This document shows, one piece after another, positions 51,727 to 60,658 of a stretch of 64,000 nucleotides of DNA. The position numbers were made by a program, and so were the translations under genes. The notes beneath the pieces were generated by a model, which made no database searches, was not told the DNA's origin, and worked only from the letters and a program-made list of their open reading frames with translations. Positions within the stretch are counted from its first letter, which is position 1. The number at the start of each line of letters is the position of its first letter. The stretch is from Pilimelia anulata (GTDB lineage: Bacteria; Actinomycetota; Actinomycetes; Mycobacteriales; Micromonosporaceae), in contig NZ_BMQB01000012.1 of assembly GCF_014647895.1 (NCBI RefSeq), forward strand, positions 1 through 64,000, in the 5' to 3' direction.

Positions 51727-52104
51727 CTACTCCTGCGGGCCGCGGGCGCGCAGGACGCAGAACTCGTTGCCCTCCGGGTCGGCCAGGACGACCCAGCTCA
51801 CGCCGTCGCCCTGCCCCACGCTGACCCGGCGGGCGCCGAGCCGTTCGAGGCGGGCCACCTCCGCGGCCTGGTCGTCCGGCCGCAGGTCCAGGTGCAGCCG
51901 GTTCTTGCCGGCCTTGGCCTCGGGCACCCGCAGGAACAGCAGGTCCGGCGCGACGCCGTCGGCCGGGCTGCCGGCCGGCGGCTCCAGGACGACCTCGTCG
52001 GCGTCCGCGGAGGTCCGCCGCCAGCCCAGCGCCTCCTGCCAGAACGCCGCCAGCCCCGCCGGGTCGACGGAGTCGATACACAGACACTGCACGGTCAACG
52101 CCAT
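51727..52104 (-). CDS. VOC-superfamily (glyoxalase-like) protein
   Basis: A predicted protein of 125 residues with the paired beta-alpha-beta-beta-beta units of the vicinal oxygen chelate fold. Blocks are VQCLCIDSVDPAGLAAFWQEALGW, KNRLHLDLRPDD and WVVLADPEGNEFCVL. This subgroup often has no proven activity. The ATG lies 7 bases after a TAAGGC hexamer on the same strand, a leaderless layout. Confidence 0.85.
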   Translation of the reverse strand: MALTVQCLCIDSVDPAGLAAFWQEALGWRRTSADADEVVLEPPAGSPADGVAPDLLFLRVPEAKAGKNRLHLDLRPDDQAAEVARLERLGARRVSVGQGDGVSWVVLADPEGNEFCVLRARGPQE

Positions 52105-52111
52105 GCCCACA

Positions 52112-52117
52112 GCCTTA
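52112..52117 (-). promoter_or_regulatory. -10 element of the VOC gene
   Basis: TAAGGC (then T) on the minus strand lies 7 bases before the ATG. It is a weak fit to TANNNT depending on register. Confidence 0.4.
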
Positions 52118-52415
52118 CCCGCGCCGCCCGCGCACGCCACCCGATTCCCCGGCTCGCCCCGGCGGGGGTTCGACGATCGAGAAATCCGAATAGCCCGATC
52201 CGTCGGGTGTGGGCGGCGCTCCTTCGAGTGGTGCGCGGCCGGCGCAGGGTCCGGCTGGCGTCCCGCCGCCCGGCGATCCCGGCGCACCGCCGGGCGGTCG
52301 AGGCCGCGGTGTACCGCGGCGCGCGAGAGGTCGGCGTACGGCTCGACGTGGTCGATCGCCCGGGCGGTCCGGAGCCGCCGGCCGACACGTGAGCACGACG
52401 CCCGCCCCGCCCGCC
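52118..52415. other. intergenic stretch before corA 3' end
   Basis: About 300 bases. A plus-strand frame from GTG 52207 to 52392 could encode a 61-residue basic peptide (VWAALLRVVRGRRRVRL...EAAVYRGAREVGVRLDVVD), but no ribosome site or good promoter supports it. It is left uncalled. Confidence 0.4.
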
Positions 52416-52451
52416 CGTCGGGTCACAGCCAGCCGTCGGGTCACAGCCAGC
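52416..52451. repeat. 18-base tandem duplication over the corA stop codon
   Basis: CGTCGGGTCACAGCCAGC occurs twice in direct succession. The second copy contains the corA stop codon and last codons (GWL-stop); the first repeats them just beyond the gene. Confidence 0.85.
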
Positions 52452-53433
52452 CGTTGCGGCGGAGCAGGCGGTGGACCACCAGCACCGCCGCCGCCATCGC
52501 CGCCAGCCCGAGCGGGTACCCCAGCACCCAGTGCAGCTCCGGCATGTACACGAAGTTCATCCCGTAGATCCCGGCGATCATCGTCGGCACCGCGATCAGC
52601 GCCGCCCACGAGGAGATCTTGCGCATGTCCTCGTTCTGCCGGACCGCCACCCGGTTCTGCCGGGTGCCGACCAGCGCCAGGTGGGCGGTGAGCGCGCTGC
52701 TCAGCAGCTCGTTGTGCGCGTCCACCTGCGCGTCCACCCGGAGCAGGTGGTCGAGGACATCGGCGAACTGCTCCCGGGTGTGGCCGCACAGCGCCACCCG
52801 CCCCTTGACGATCTCCTCCAGGACGGGGATCAGCGGGTCCTGCGCGCCGCGGAACTCCAGCACCTCCCGCTTGAGCGAGTAGATCGCCTCGGTAACGTCG
52901 TCGGCGGCCGGGCTGAACACCCGGCGCTCCAGGTCGATCAGGTCCGCCTCCACCTCGTGCCCGACCTGCGCGTACGTGTCGACGACCTCGTCGCAGACCG
53001 CGTACAGCACCCCGGCCGGACCGGCGGCGAGCAGGTCGGGGTCGGCCTCGATCCGCTTGCGCACGTCGGTCAGCGGGGCGGCCCGGCCGTGCCGGACCGT
53101 GATCACGAAGTCCCGGCCGACGAACAGCATGATCTCGCCGACCTCGATGTCCGAGGTCGGATCGACGTAGTGCAGCGTCTTGAGCACCACGAACAGCGAG
53201 TCGCCGTAGCGCTCCAGCTTCGGGCGCTGGTGGGCGTCGATCGCGTCCTCGACCGCCAGCGGGTGCAGCCGCAGCTCGTGGCTGACCAGGTCGAACTCCC
53301 GCCGGGTCGGCTCGTGCATCCCGATCCAGACGAAGCAGTCGCCGGCGGCGCGGGCGGCGTCGACCGCGTCGCCGATGTCGCCGGCGATGGCGTGCCGGCC
53401 GCCGCCGCGGTAGATGGCCATGTCCACGATCAC
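52441..53433 (-). CDS. corA: CorA-family magnesium/cobalt transporter
   Basis: A predicted protein of 330 residues. A long cytoplasmic alpha/beta domain and helical stalk (ADLIDLERRVFSP...SLKREVLEFRGAQDP) lead to two C-terminal membrane helices. The signature YGMNF follows the first (AALIAVPTMIAGIYGMNF), then the periplasmic loop MPELHW. It forms a pentameric channel for divalent ions. GTG 53433 is chosen; GTG 53427 and ATG 53421 lie just inside. Confidence 0.93.
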   Translation of the reverse strand: MIVDMAIYRGGGRHAIAGDIGDAVDAARAAGDCFVWIGMHEPTRREFDLVSHELRLHPLAVEDAIDAHQRPKLERYGDSLFVVLKTLHYVDPTSDIEVGEIMLFVGRDFVITVRHGRAAPLTDVRKRIEADPDLLAAGPAGVLYAVCDEVVDTYAQVGHEVEADLIDLERRVFSPAADDVTEAIYSLKREVLEFRGAQDPLIPVLEEIVKGRVALCGHTREQFADVLDHLLRVDAQVDAHNELLSSALTAHLALVGTRQNRVAVRQNEDMRKISSWAALIAVPTMIAGIYGMNFVYMPELHWVLGYPLGLAAMAAAVLVVHRLLRRNGWL

Positions 53434-53629
53434 AGCGCGCCAGCCTCCCGCACCGGGGCGAACCGCGCTGCCCGATCCGGATGGCGATCCGGTGATCGAC
53501 ACCCGAACACCGGGCGTCGGCGCGGAGCGGGTACCGGCGCGCGGCAAGTGGATAGATCCATTCCACCGCGCGGCCACCCCGGCCCGGGAGGCTGGCGGCA
53601 GGTATCGCCCGCGACGACGGGAGCCGACC

Positions 53630-54334
53630 ATGCCCGGCAAGCCCCGACCGTTCCACGTCGACACCACCATCGCCGCCCCGCACAAGGCCGTGTGGCAGGC
53701 CCTCACCGAACCCGCGCTCCTCGGCCAGTGGTTCGGCTGGGAGCACCCGCACCTGGCCGCCGAGATCCAGCACCTGTTCGGCGACCACCTGATCGCCGAG
53801 CCGCCGGTACAACTGCGCTTCGACGACGGCTCCCACCTGGCCCTGCTGGCCAACGGGCCGCGCACCACCATCTGCGCCGTCATGCCCGGCGTCGCCGGGC
53901 CGCGGCCGGAGGTCGCCGACAGCGCCGAGGAGGGCTGGCGGACGTTCCTGGCCCAGTTGCGATTCTTCCTGGAGACCCAGCCGCCCGGCACCCGCCGCAC
54001 CGTGCACCTGGAGGCGACGATCGTCCCGGCCGACGCACTCGCCGCCGTCGTCGGCCGGCCGTGGCTGGACAGCCGGCACCAGCGGATCGTCGTGGACCCC
54101 GCCGGGCACCTGCTCGCGCTGGTCGCCGACCATCCGATCAGTACGCCCGCGGCCGGGCCGGTCGCGCTCACCGTCACCACGTACGGGCTGGACGACGCCC
54201 GCTTCGACGCGGTCGCCCGGCGCTGGCGGCAGCGGTGGAGCGACGCCCCGGACCTGACCGTGACGCTGGCGGACGCGGCGCCGTACCCGAGCCGGGCGGA
54301 GCCACCGTTCGGCGAGGTGTCCCGGCCCGCGTAG
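53630..54334 (+). CDS. SRPBCC (AHSA1-like) domain protein
   Basis: A predicted protein of 234 residues. The start KPRPFHVDTTIAAPHKAVWQALTEPALLGQWFGWEHP is typical of the START/SRPBCC ligand-binding fold. The second half (RRTVHLEATIVPADALAAVV...HLLALVADHP) looks like a partial repeat of the same fold. Function unknown. GGGAG lies 7 bases before the ATG. It is divergent from corA across about 200 bases that hold no other gene. Confidence 0.78.
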   Translation: MPGKPRPFHVDTTIAAPHKAVWQALTEPALLGQWFGWEHPHLAAEIQHLFGDHLIAEPPVQLRFDDGSHLALLANGPRTTICAVMPGVAGPRPEVADSAEEGWRTFLAQLRFFLETQPPGTRRTVHLEATIVPADALAAVVGRPWLDSRHQRIVVDPAGHLLALVADHPISTPAAGPVALTVTTYGLDDARFDAVARRWRQRWSDAPDLTVTLADAAPYPSRAEPPFGEVSRPA

Positions 54335-54350
54335 CGGCGCCCCCGTCGCG

Positions 54351-54397
54351 ATCGCCGCCCCGGTCCCACCGCGATCCGGCGGGACCGGGGCGGCGAT
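54351..54397. terminator. convergent bidirectional hairpin
   Basis: A perfect 17-base stem (ATCGCCGCCCCGGTCCC with its complement) encloses a 13-base loop. It lies between the SRPBCC gene and the PhoD gene and its right arm touches the PhoD stop codon. Confidence 0.85.
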
Positions 54398-56010
54398 CAG
54401 GCGGGTGCGTCCGGCTGCGGCCCGGGGTCGCGCCCGGCGGCGCCGGGGGTGGGCCGGTCGGCGGTGCGGTGCAGGCCGGGGACCCCGTCCTCGATGGCGA
54501 ACGACGCGCGCGTGTGCACCGGCGCCCCCGGCCGGTTCACGTACGGCACCACCCTGAAGTCCGCCGCCAGCTCGCGGTCGGTGATCGTGGTCAGGACGTA
54601 TCCGCGCTGGTTGTTGTAGAACCGCAGGTGCGGATTGAGCTGGAGCAGCGGGTTCGCCGACGGTACCGAGTCGGCGCCGTTGCCGCCGGAGGTCACCGAC
54701 GTGCACACCAGTTCGCTGCCGACCGTGGCCGAGCCCGGGTCGTCGTAGTCCAGCTTGAGGTCGCTGGCCCAGTGCGAGTGGACGTCGCCGGTCAGGACGA
54801 CCGGGTTGCGCACGCCGGCGTCGAGCCAGCCCCGGGTGATCCGGTCGCGGCTGGCGACGTAGCCGTCCCAGGCGTCCATGCTGGTCGTCTTGATCGGACC
54901 CGCGGTGTGGTCGCGCTGGGCGAAGAACACCTGCTGGCCGAGGATGTCCCAGCGGGCCCGGGACCGGTGGAAGCCGTTGAGCAGCCACTGCTCCTGCGCC
55001 GCGCCGGTGATGGTCCGGGCGGGTTCGGCGGCGGCGGGGCAGCTCTTCAGGCCGTCGCCGCACGCCTGGTCGTCGCGGTACTGGCGGGTGTCGAGCAGGT
55101 GGAACGTGGCCAGCCGGCCCCAGTGCACCCGCCGGTAGAGCTGCAGGTCGATGCCCTGCGGCACCGAGGTGCGGCGCAGCGGCATGTTCTCGTAGTAGGC
55201 CCGGAAGGCGGCGGCCCGGCGGGCGCGGAAGTCCGGCTCCGGGCGCTCCGGCGTTTCGTCGGCCCAGTTGTTGTCCAGCTCGTGGTCGTCCCAGACGACC
55301 AGCCACGGCGCGGCCGCGTGGGCGGCCTGCAGGTCGGGGTCGGTCTTGTACTGGGCGTGCCGCTGCCGGTAGTTCGCCAGCGTCACGGTCTCCGGGCCGA
55401 GGTGGTCGCGGACGTTGCCGCCCGGCGCGACGTAGTCGCCCTTCTTGTACTCGTACTGGTAGTCGCCCAGGTGCAGGACCAGGTCGGGGTGGTCCTCGGC
55501 GAGCCGGCGGTAGGCGGTGAAGTGGCCGTGCTCGTACTGGGAGCAGGAGACGAACGCCATGGTCAGCGCCCCGGCCGTCCGCAGCGGCGCCGGGGCGGTG
55601 CGGGTCACGCCGCCGGGCGAGGCGTGGCCCTCGGCGGTGAACCGGTAGTGGTACGTCCGGCCCGGCTCGAGCCCGTCGACCTCGACGTGCACGCTGTGCG
55701 CCGAGGCCGGCAGGGCGACGGCGGTGCCGGCGCGGACGACCCGGCGCAGCCGCTCGTCGGCGGCCACCGTCCAGGCGACCTCGACCGGGCGGTCCGGCAT
55801 GCCGCCGAGGCCGTCCCCGGCCAGCGGCTGCACCGCGAGCCGGGTCCACAGCACCATGCCCCGGTCGTCGGGGTCCCCCGAGGCGACGCCGAGGGTGAAC
55901 GGGTTGTCGCGCAGCGGTCGGGCGGCCGCCGCGGCGCCGCGGGGGAGCCCGGCGGCGGTGGCGCCGAGTGCGGCGCCGGCGGACAGCAGCGTGCGTCTGG
56001 ACAAGACCAT
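54397..56010 (-). CDS. phoD: Tat-exported PhoD-type alkaline phosphatase
   Basis: A predicted protein of 537 residues. The Tat signal is SRRTLLSAGAALGATAAG. An N-terminal Ig-like domain (NPFTLGVASGDPDDRGMVLWTRL) precedes the catalytic domain with AFVSCSQYEHGHF, LVLHLGDYQYEY (metal-binding Asp and Tyr), WLVVWDDHELDNNW and VLTGDVHSHWASDL. It hydrolyses phosphate esters in the medium and is normally part of the phosphate-starvation response. No PHO box was recognised in the upstream 170 bases. Confidence 0.93.
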   Translation of the reverse strand: MVLSRRTLLSAGAALGATAAGLPRGAAAAARPLRDNPFTLGVASGDPDDRGMVLWTRLAVQPLAGDGLGGMPDRPVEVAWTVAADERLRRVVRAGTAVALPASAHSVHVEVDGLEPGRTYHYRFTAEGHASPGGVTRTAPAPLRTAGALTMAFVSCSQYEHGHFTAYRRLAEDHPDLVLHLGDYQYEYKKGDYVAPGGNVRDHLGPETVTLANYRQRHAQYKTDPDLQAAHAAAPWLVVWDDHELDNNWADETPERPEPDFRARRAAAFRAYYENMPLRRTSVPQGIDLQLYRRVHWGRLATFHLLDTRQYRDDQACGDGLKSCPAAAEPARTITGAAQEQWLLNGFHRSRARWDILGQQVFFAQRDHTAGPIKTTSMDAWDGYVASRDRITRGWLDAGVRNPVVLTGDVHSHWASDLKLDYDDPGSATVGSELVCTSVTSGGNGADSVPSANPLLQLNPHLRFYNNQRGYVLTTITDRELAADFRVVPYVNRPGAPVHTRASFAIEDGVPGLHRTADRPTPGAAGRDPGPQPDAPA

Positions 56011-56188
56011 GATGGGGTACCCCCGGGGCGTCCGGATATCGACGCCCGCAGCCTCACCGGGCCCGGTGACCCCGGGTGTGCCGGCAACCCGGGTGCACGC
56101 GAACGGGGGGCGAACTCCGGGAGCGACCGGCGTCGATCCACCGGCGTGGGGGCCGGGGCCGGACGGCGCCGGCGCCGTCCCCGCCGCG

Positions 56189-56617
56189 CTAGCCGGGCGG
56201 CCGGTCCCCGCCGGGCTCGACGTTGTCGATCACCTGCTGGACGGCGTGCCGGGTGTAGGGCTTGTCGATGACGTCGGCCGCGCCCTCCTCGAAGACCAGC
56301 GGCTCGCCGCGTTCGACGTCGGTGAAGTTGAGCCCGGTGGCGACCACCACCCGGCAGTCGGGCGCCTCCCGGTGGACCCGGTCGAGCAGCTCCGCGGTGG
56401 GCATGTCGGGCAGCTCCTGGCGGTCCACGACGACCAGGTCGGGGACGAGGTCCCGGACGGACGCGACGACCGCCGCGGCGGACGCGACGTGCTCCACCCG
56501 GCAGCCGAGCCGCTCGAAGTGGTGGAGCAGCAGCGACTCCCGCACCGGGATCGATTCCATGATCAGTACCCGCCGGATCGTGCGCCGCCCCTCGTGCCGG
56601 GCGATCCTGTCATTCAT
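56189..56617 (-). CDS. receiver-only response regulator
   Basis: A predicted protein of 142 residues consisting of one REC domain. The acceptor is Asp65 in LVVVDRQELPDM, and the conserved Lys is in VIDKPYT. The acidic pocket has a single Glu21 (LIMESIP) where Asp-Asp is usual, so phosphorylation behaviour may be altered. It has no output domain. The ATG lies exactly 6 bases after TACGCT, so it is probably leaderless. Confidence 0.82.
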   Translation of the reverse strand: MNDRIARHEGRRTIRRVLIMESIPVRESLLLHHFERLGCRVEHVASAAAVVASVRDLVPDLVVVDRQELPDMPTAELLDRVHREAPDCRVVVATGLNFTDVERGEPLVFEEGAADVIDKPYTRHAVQQVIDNVEPGGDRPPG

Positions 56618-56623
56618 GATCGC

Positions 56624-56629
56624 AGCGTA
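56624..56629 (-). promoter_or_regulatory. -10 element of a leaderless promoter
   Basis: TACGCT on the minus strand, 6 bases from the ATG of the receiver-only regulator. Confidence 0.6.
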
Positions 56630-56757
56630 AGCACGTCGATGGCTGCGCCGGCGGCGAAGCGGCGGACACCACCTGTGCATCCTCCGCCGGCCCGCCACCC
56701 TGACCCGGCGCCGGCCGCCGGGCCCGGGCCCGTTCGGGCCGCGCCGACCGGCTCCGG

Positions 56758-57108
56758 TCAGGCCGTGGCCCGGTCGAGTTCCTGGAGCAGCTCGTGCGCG
56801 GCCAGCTCGATCTCCTTGTGCCGCCACTCCGCCGCCCGGTACACGCAGGCGATCAGCCCGCTGCGGTGCAGCCGCCGGAAGTCGCCGTGGGCGAACGCGT
56901 ACCGCCCCTTCGTCTCCTCGGTGGCGCCGTCGGTGAGCCCGAGGAACCACTCGCCGTACGCCGGCCAGCCGTGCGACTCCAGGTACGCGTTCTCCGCGGC
57001 CGCCCGCGGCTGGACCGCGCCCCAGTCGCTGTCCAGGACGTACTGCCGGCCGGCGATGAGCCGCCGGGCGCGGTCGACCGCCACCTTGTTGATCGAGTAC
57101 GAGGCCAT
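56758..57108 (-). CDS. conserved actinobacterial hypothetical protein
   Basis: A predicted protein of 116 residues starting MASYSINKVAVDRARRLIAG and containing QYVLDSDWGAVQP, ETKGRYAFAHGDFRRLHRSG and CVYRAAEWRHKEIELAAHEL. The sequence has the look of a well-conserved small globular protein; I have seen this family only as unnamed actinobacterial proteins. The ATG gives the natural start; an open frame continues upstream. Confidence 0.8.
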   Translation of the reverse strand: MASYSINKVAVDRARRLIAGRQYVLDSDWGAVQPRAAAENAYLESHGWPAYGEWFLGLTDGATEETKGRYAFAHGDFRRLHRSGLIACVYRAAEWRHKEIELAAHELLQELDRATA

Positions 57109-57304
57109 GCCCCGGGCATTCCCGCCCGGCGCCCGGACCATGCGTACCGGCGTCGCTGACCCCCGCCGGCCGGCGCCGTGGCGCGCCGCACCCGACACCG
57201 ACCGCCCCGACGCCCGCCCCGCCCGCGAGCTGCTCGACCCCCGACCCGCACCCCGTCCACCCCGGCCGGTCGGGGCAGCGGTGGCGGGCCGGGCGCCCGC
57301 GGGT

Positions 57305-57310
57305 GAGGAT
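57305..57310 (+). promoter_or_regulatory. possible -10 of the GNAT gene
   Basis: GAGGAT lies 6 bases before the ATG. It keeps the A at position 2 and T at position 6 of the -10 consensus but lacks the first T, so support is weak. Confidence 0.35.
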
Positions 57311-57316
57311 CGGGGC

Positions 57317-57862
57317 ATGGAACTGGCCACCGCGCGCCTGCTGCTGCGCGACCTGCTGCCGACCGACCGGGCCGCCGTGCGGGCGCTCGCCGACGACGCC
57401 GACGTGATGCGGTACATCGACTGGGCGCCGCACTCCCCGGACGACCCCGACGGCTTCCTGGCCGCCGCCGCCGCGGCCGCCGCGGCGGCCGCGCCCCGGA
57501 CCCGGTACGCCCTCGCCGCGGCCGACCGCCCCGGCGGCGCCTTCGTCGGCTACGTCGAGCTGGCCGTGACCAGCGCCGAGCACCGGCGCGCCGAGATCGG
57601 GTACGCGCTGGCCCGCCCGCACTGGGGGCGGGGCTACGCCACCGAGGCGGCGGCCGCGCTGCTCGGGTACGCGTTCACCGCACTGGGGCTGCGCAAGGTC
57701 ACGGCGACCTGCGACCCGGCGAACGCGGCGTCCCGGCGGATCCTGGAGGCCGTCGGCATGCAGCGCGAGGGGTACCTGCGCGACCACTGCCTGCTGCACG
57801 GCGAATGGCGCGACCGCCTGCTGTACGCCGCCCTCGCCCCGACCCCCGACCCGGCTCCCTGA
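57317..57862 (+). CDS. GNAT-family N-acetyltransferase (RimJ/RimL type)
   Basis: A predicted protein of 181 residues. Blocks are LATARLLLRDLLPTDRAAV, FVGYVELAVTSAEHRRAEIG, the acetyl-CoA loop HWGRGYATEAAAALLGYAF, and CDPANAASRRILEAVGMQREG, all typical of the RimJ/RimL group that acetylates N-terminal or small amines. A run of Ala (residues about 50-59) inside the fold is unusual. Target unknown. Confidence 0.88.
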   Translation: MELATARLLLRDLLPTDRAAVRALADDADVMRYIDWAPHSPDDPDGFLAAAAAAAAAAAPRTRYALAAADRPGGAFVGYVELAVTSAEHRRAEIGYALARPHWGRGYATEAAAALLGYAFTALGLRKVTATCDPANAASRRILEAVGMQREGYLRDHCLLHGEWRDRLLYAALAPTPDPAP

Positions 57863-57899
57863 CCCCCGCGGCCCCCGACCCGGCACCCTGACCCCGCGG
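57843..57899 (+). repeat. 29-base tandem duplication over the GNAT stop codon
   Basis: Two direct copies of a 29/28-base unit beginning CCCCCGACCCGGC differ by one substitution and one missing C. The first contains the GNAT stop codon; the second repeats it outside the gene. Confidence 0.75.
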
Positions 57900-58099
57900 C
57901 CGGCACAGCCGGCCCGCGGACCCGCCCGCCCCGCTGCGCCGTTCCGCCCCGACATGCCCGGATGTCCGGCATCCGGTCCGCCGAATCGCCGCCGGGATTT
58001 CCCTCATGGCCGCTGGCGGGGATCCGATGCTCCCGGTAGCAGGATTCGTATCTCGGTCACGGACGACCGGCCATACAGCCGTTCGACCCGAGGACAGGG

Positions 58100-58600
58100 A
58101 TGCTGGGAACGATCTTGGTCGTCGACGACGACGCGGACAACCGCGAGCTGTTCGCCATGATGCTGGAGCGCGCTTCGTACCGCGCCCTCACCGCCGACTC
58201 CGCCGCGGTCGCCGGCCGGCTGCTGCGCGAGCTGCCGATCGACGCGCTGCTGCTGGACATCACGCTGCCGGAGCTGGACGGGCTGCGGTTCTGCGCCCAG
58301 CTCCGCGCCGATCCGGCCACCGCCACGCTGCCCATCATGATCGTGAGCGGGCACGCGCTGGGCAAGGACGTCGCCAACGGCTACGCCGCGGGCGCCAACG
58401 ACTACCTGACCAAGCCGTTCCGCCGGGCCGAGCTGGTGTCCCGGCTGGAGACGATGCTGGGCGAGGCGGTGCACCCGCCGGCGGCGGCCGCGCTGTACGC
58501 CCGGCTGGCCGCCCGGGCCGCCGCGCAGGCGTCGTTCACCCCGTCCGCGCCGGCCGTGCCGGTCGAGCCGGTCCTGCCCGCGTACGCCCGCCCGGCCTGA
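58100..58600 (+). CDS. receiver-domain response regulator
   Basis: A predicted protein of 166 residues. The REC domain covers residues 1-122: acidic pocket VVDDDAD, acceptor Asp53 in LLLDITLPELDG, Thr/Ser region MIVSGHALG, and Lys in DYLTKPF. The rest is a Pro/Ala-rich tail without an output domain. GAGGACAGG lies just before the ATG. It converges on the histidine kinase gene, which may be its partner. Confidence 0.88.
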   Translation: MLGTILVVDDDADNRELFAMMLERASYRALTADSAAVAGRLLRELPIDALLLDITLPELDGLRFCAQLRADPATATLPIMIVSGHALGKDVANGYAAGANDYLTKPFRRAELVSRLETMLGEAVHPPAAAALYARLAARAAAQASFTPSAPAVPVEPVLPAYARPA

Positions 58601-58631
58601 CCGCCGCGCCGGCCCGCCCGCGCCGCCCGGC

Positions 58632-60467
58632 CTAGCCGCCGGCGGCGCGGCGCGACCCCGCCGGCGTGCCGGCGGGGTCGGCGGCCGGCAGGACGATCGT
58701 GAAGCTGCTGCCCCCGCCCGGCCGGGACACCAGCGTGACGTCGCCGCCGTGCGCCCGGGCGAGCCGGCGGGTCAGGGCCAGCCCCAGGCCGGTCCCCGGC
58801 TGCCGCTGCGCCGGGTCGCCGACCTGCTGGAACTGCTCGAACACCCGGTCCTGCTCGGCGGCCCGGATGCCCACCCCGGTGTCGGTGACGGTCAGCGAGA
58901 CCGTGGCGCCGCCGGCGGCGGCCGTCAGCGTGATCGTGCCGCCGGTGGGCGTGTACTTGATCGCGTTGGTCAGCAGGTTGTCGATCATCTGGCGGAGCCG
59001 CTTGCCGTCGGCCAGCGCGCGTACCGTCGGCGGGATGTCGACCCGCTGGGTGAGGCCCTTGCGGTCCAGCATCAGCCGGACCGCGGTCAGGCTGTCCTGC
59101 ACGGCCTCGGCGAGACCGACGGGCTCGGTGTGCAGGTCCAGGTGGCCGGTCTCCACTTTGGTCAGGTCCAGCACGTCGTTGATCAGGTCGAGCAGGCGGC
59201 GGCCGCTGTCGTGGATGTGCCGGGCCCAGTCCTTCATCGGGATGGCCGGGTCCGGGTGGTCGTCGGGGGCGTCGAGCATCAGGTCGCTGAAGCCGATGAT
59301 GGCGTTCAGCGGGGTGCGCAGCTCGTGGCTCATGTGCGCCAGGAAGTCGCTCTTGGCGTTGTTCGCGGTGCGCAGCGCGGCGATCACGTCGGCGTGGCCG
59401 GCGAGGATGCCGGCCTGGGCGCCGAGGGCGGCCAGCAGCCGTACGTCGTCGTCGCTGAACAGCGACGGGCGGTGGTTGAGCAGCAGGAGCGCCCCGGTGG
59501 CGTCCGGCGGGACGGCCAGCGGGGCGGCGGTGATGTACCGGGTGCGCTTCGTCGCCCCGCGGTACCGGGTGGTGAGCGTCGGCGCCGCGCGCCCCGGCCG
59601 GCGCACGTCGACGGGCTGGCGGGCGCGCAGCAGGGCGTCCAGCTCGGCCGCCGGCACGTCGGTCAGCAACTGCTCGGGCACGTCCACGTGCGCGGCCTGG
59701 GTGAGCCCGCCGTGGGTGCGCAGCACCGCGGCCACGGCGTCGGCGCCGGCGACCGCCTGGACCACCCGGCCGTAGTTGTCCCAGATCGACTCGGCGGACT
59801 GCCCGGCGGTCGCGGCGGTCAGCCGCACGCTGACCGCGTGCGCGGCGTGCCCGGACCATACGTCGCGCAGCCAGCGCGGCGGCTGGAACGCCAGCAGGTA
59901 CCCCAGGGTGGAGAGGACGACGGTGACGGCCGACCAGGTCGGCGGGTCCGGCCAGGTGGCCGTGGTGACGATGATCCCGACGGTGAGCAGCGCGGTCGCC
60001 GTGGCGGCCAGGCCGAGCCGGACCCCGGACGAGCCGTGCCGCCGCCGCGCCTCGGCCAGCAGGTAGCCGGCGGCGGCCGCGCCGGGCAGCGCGAACGCCG
60101 TCTCGTACACCACCCGCCACACCGCCGGCAGCGGCTGCGGGACGAAGGTCAGCGGGACGAACGCCCCCACGCAGATCACCAGCGCCGCCAGCATCACCGG
60201 ACGCGGTACGCCGTGCAGCCGATCGGCCAGCCGCAGCGCGAGATAGGGGATGAACAGAACGAAGGCCGACACCACCGACGACAGCGCGCCGGGCAGGTCC
60301 ACGCCGAGCGCGGCCAGGACGTTCTCCAGCAGCACGATCGCCGGCGGCAGGAACACCAGGGCCACGTCCCGGTCCATCGGGTGCCGGTGCCGGATCCAGC
60401 TCCCGGCCGCCCGCGCGAAGATCAGCGTCAGGCACAGGCCGCTGAACAGCACCCATGAGTTCGCCAT
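58632..60467 (-). CDS. membrane sensor histidine kinase with GAF domain
   Basis: A predicted protein of 611 residues. About six membrane helices occupy residues 1-200. A GAF-like domain follows (SIWDNYGRVVQAVAGADAVA...TRYITAAPLAVPPDATGALL). The phosphoacceptor is His381 in MSHELRTPLNAIIGFSDLML. The ATPase has the N box DNLLTNAIKYTPTGG, VTDTGVGI and GTGLGLALTRRLARAHGG. There is no attached receiver, so a separate regulator must accept the phosphate; the convergent receiver gene is the nearest candidate. Confidence 0.92.
   Translation of the reverse strand: MANSWVLFSGLCLTLIFARAAGSWIRHRHPMDRDVALVFLPPAIVLLENVLAALGVDLPGALSSVVSAFVLFIPYLALRLADRLHGVPRPVMLAALVICVGAFVPLTFVPQPLPAVWRVVYETAFALPGAAAAGYLLAEARRRHGSSGVRLGLAATATALLTVGIIVTTATWPDPPTWSAVTVVLSTLGYLLAFQPPRWLRDVWSGHAAHAVSVRLTAATAGQSAESIWDNYGRVVQAVAGADAVAAVLRTHGGLTQAAHVDVPEQLLTDVPAAELDALLRARQPVDVRRPGRAAPTLTTRYRGATKRTRYITAAPLAVPPDATGALLLLNHRPSLFSDDDVRLLAALGAQAGILAGHADVIAALRTANNAKSDFLAHMSHELRTPLNAIIGFSDLMLDAPDDHPDPAIPMKDWARHIHDSGRRLLDLINDVLDLTKVETGHLDLHTEPVGLAEAVQDSLTAVRLMLDRKGLTQRVDIPPTVRALADGKRLRQMIDNLLTNAIKYTPTGGTITLTAAAGGATVSLTVTDTGVGIRAAEQDRVFEQFQQVGDPAQRQPGTGLGLALTRRLARAHGGDVTLVSRPGGGSSFTIVLPAADPAGTPAGSRRAAGG
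58654..58679. terminator. hairpin in the 3' end of the kinase gene
   Basis: GACCCCGCCGGC pairs perfectly with GCCGGCGGGGTC; the innermost pairs must open to form a loop. It lies inside the last codons of the kinase gene, between two converging genes, and can stop the response regulator transcript. Confidence 0.55.
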
Positions 60468-60658
60468 CGGTCACCGGTCTTTCCCGTCCTACCGGAAACC
60501 GTACGACCGCGCCGGGCCGCCCATGGGGCACAGCGGCCAACTGCGCCCGCCGGCCGCAAAGGTCAGGCGTCAGCGCGCCCGGCGCCGCCTGCCGGCCGGC
60601 TCGTGCCCGGCCCGGTGATCGCGCTCCCGGGCCGGCCCGACGCCGTGGATGGCGCGGG

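Noticed and set aside
52207..52392. Possible 61-residue basic protein
   Set aside because: No ribosome site or good promoter, and the composition matches random GC-rich frames.
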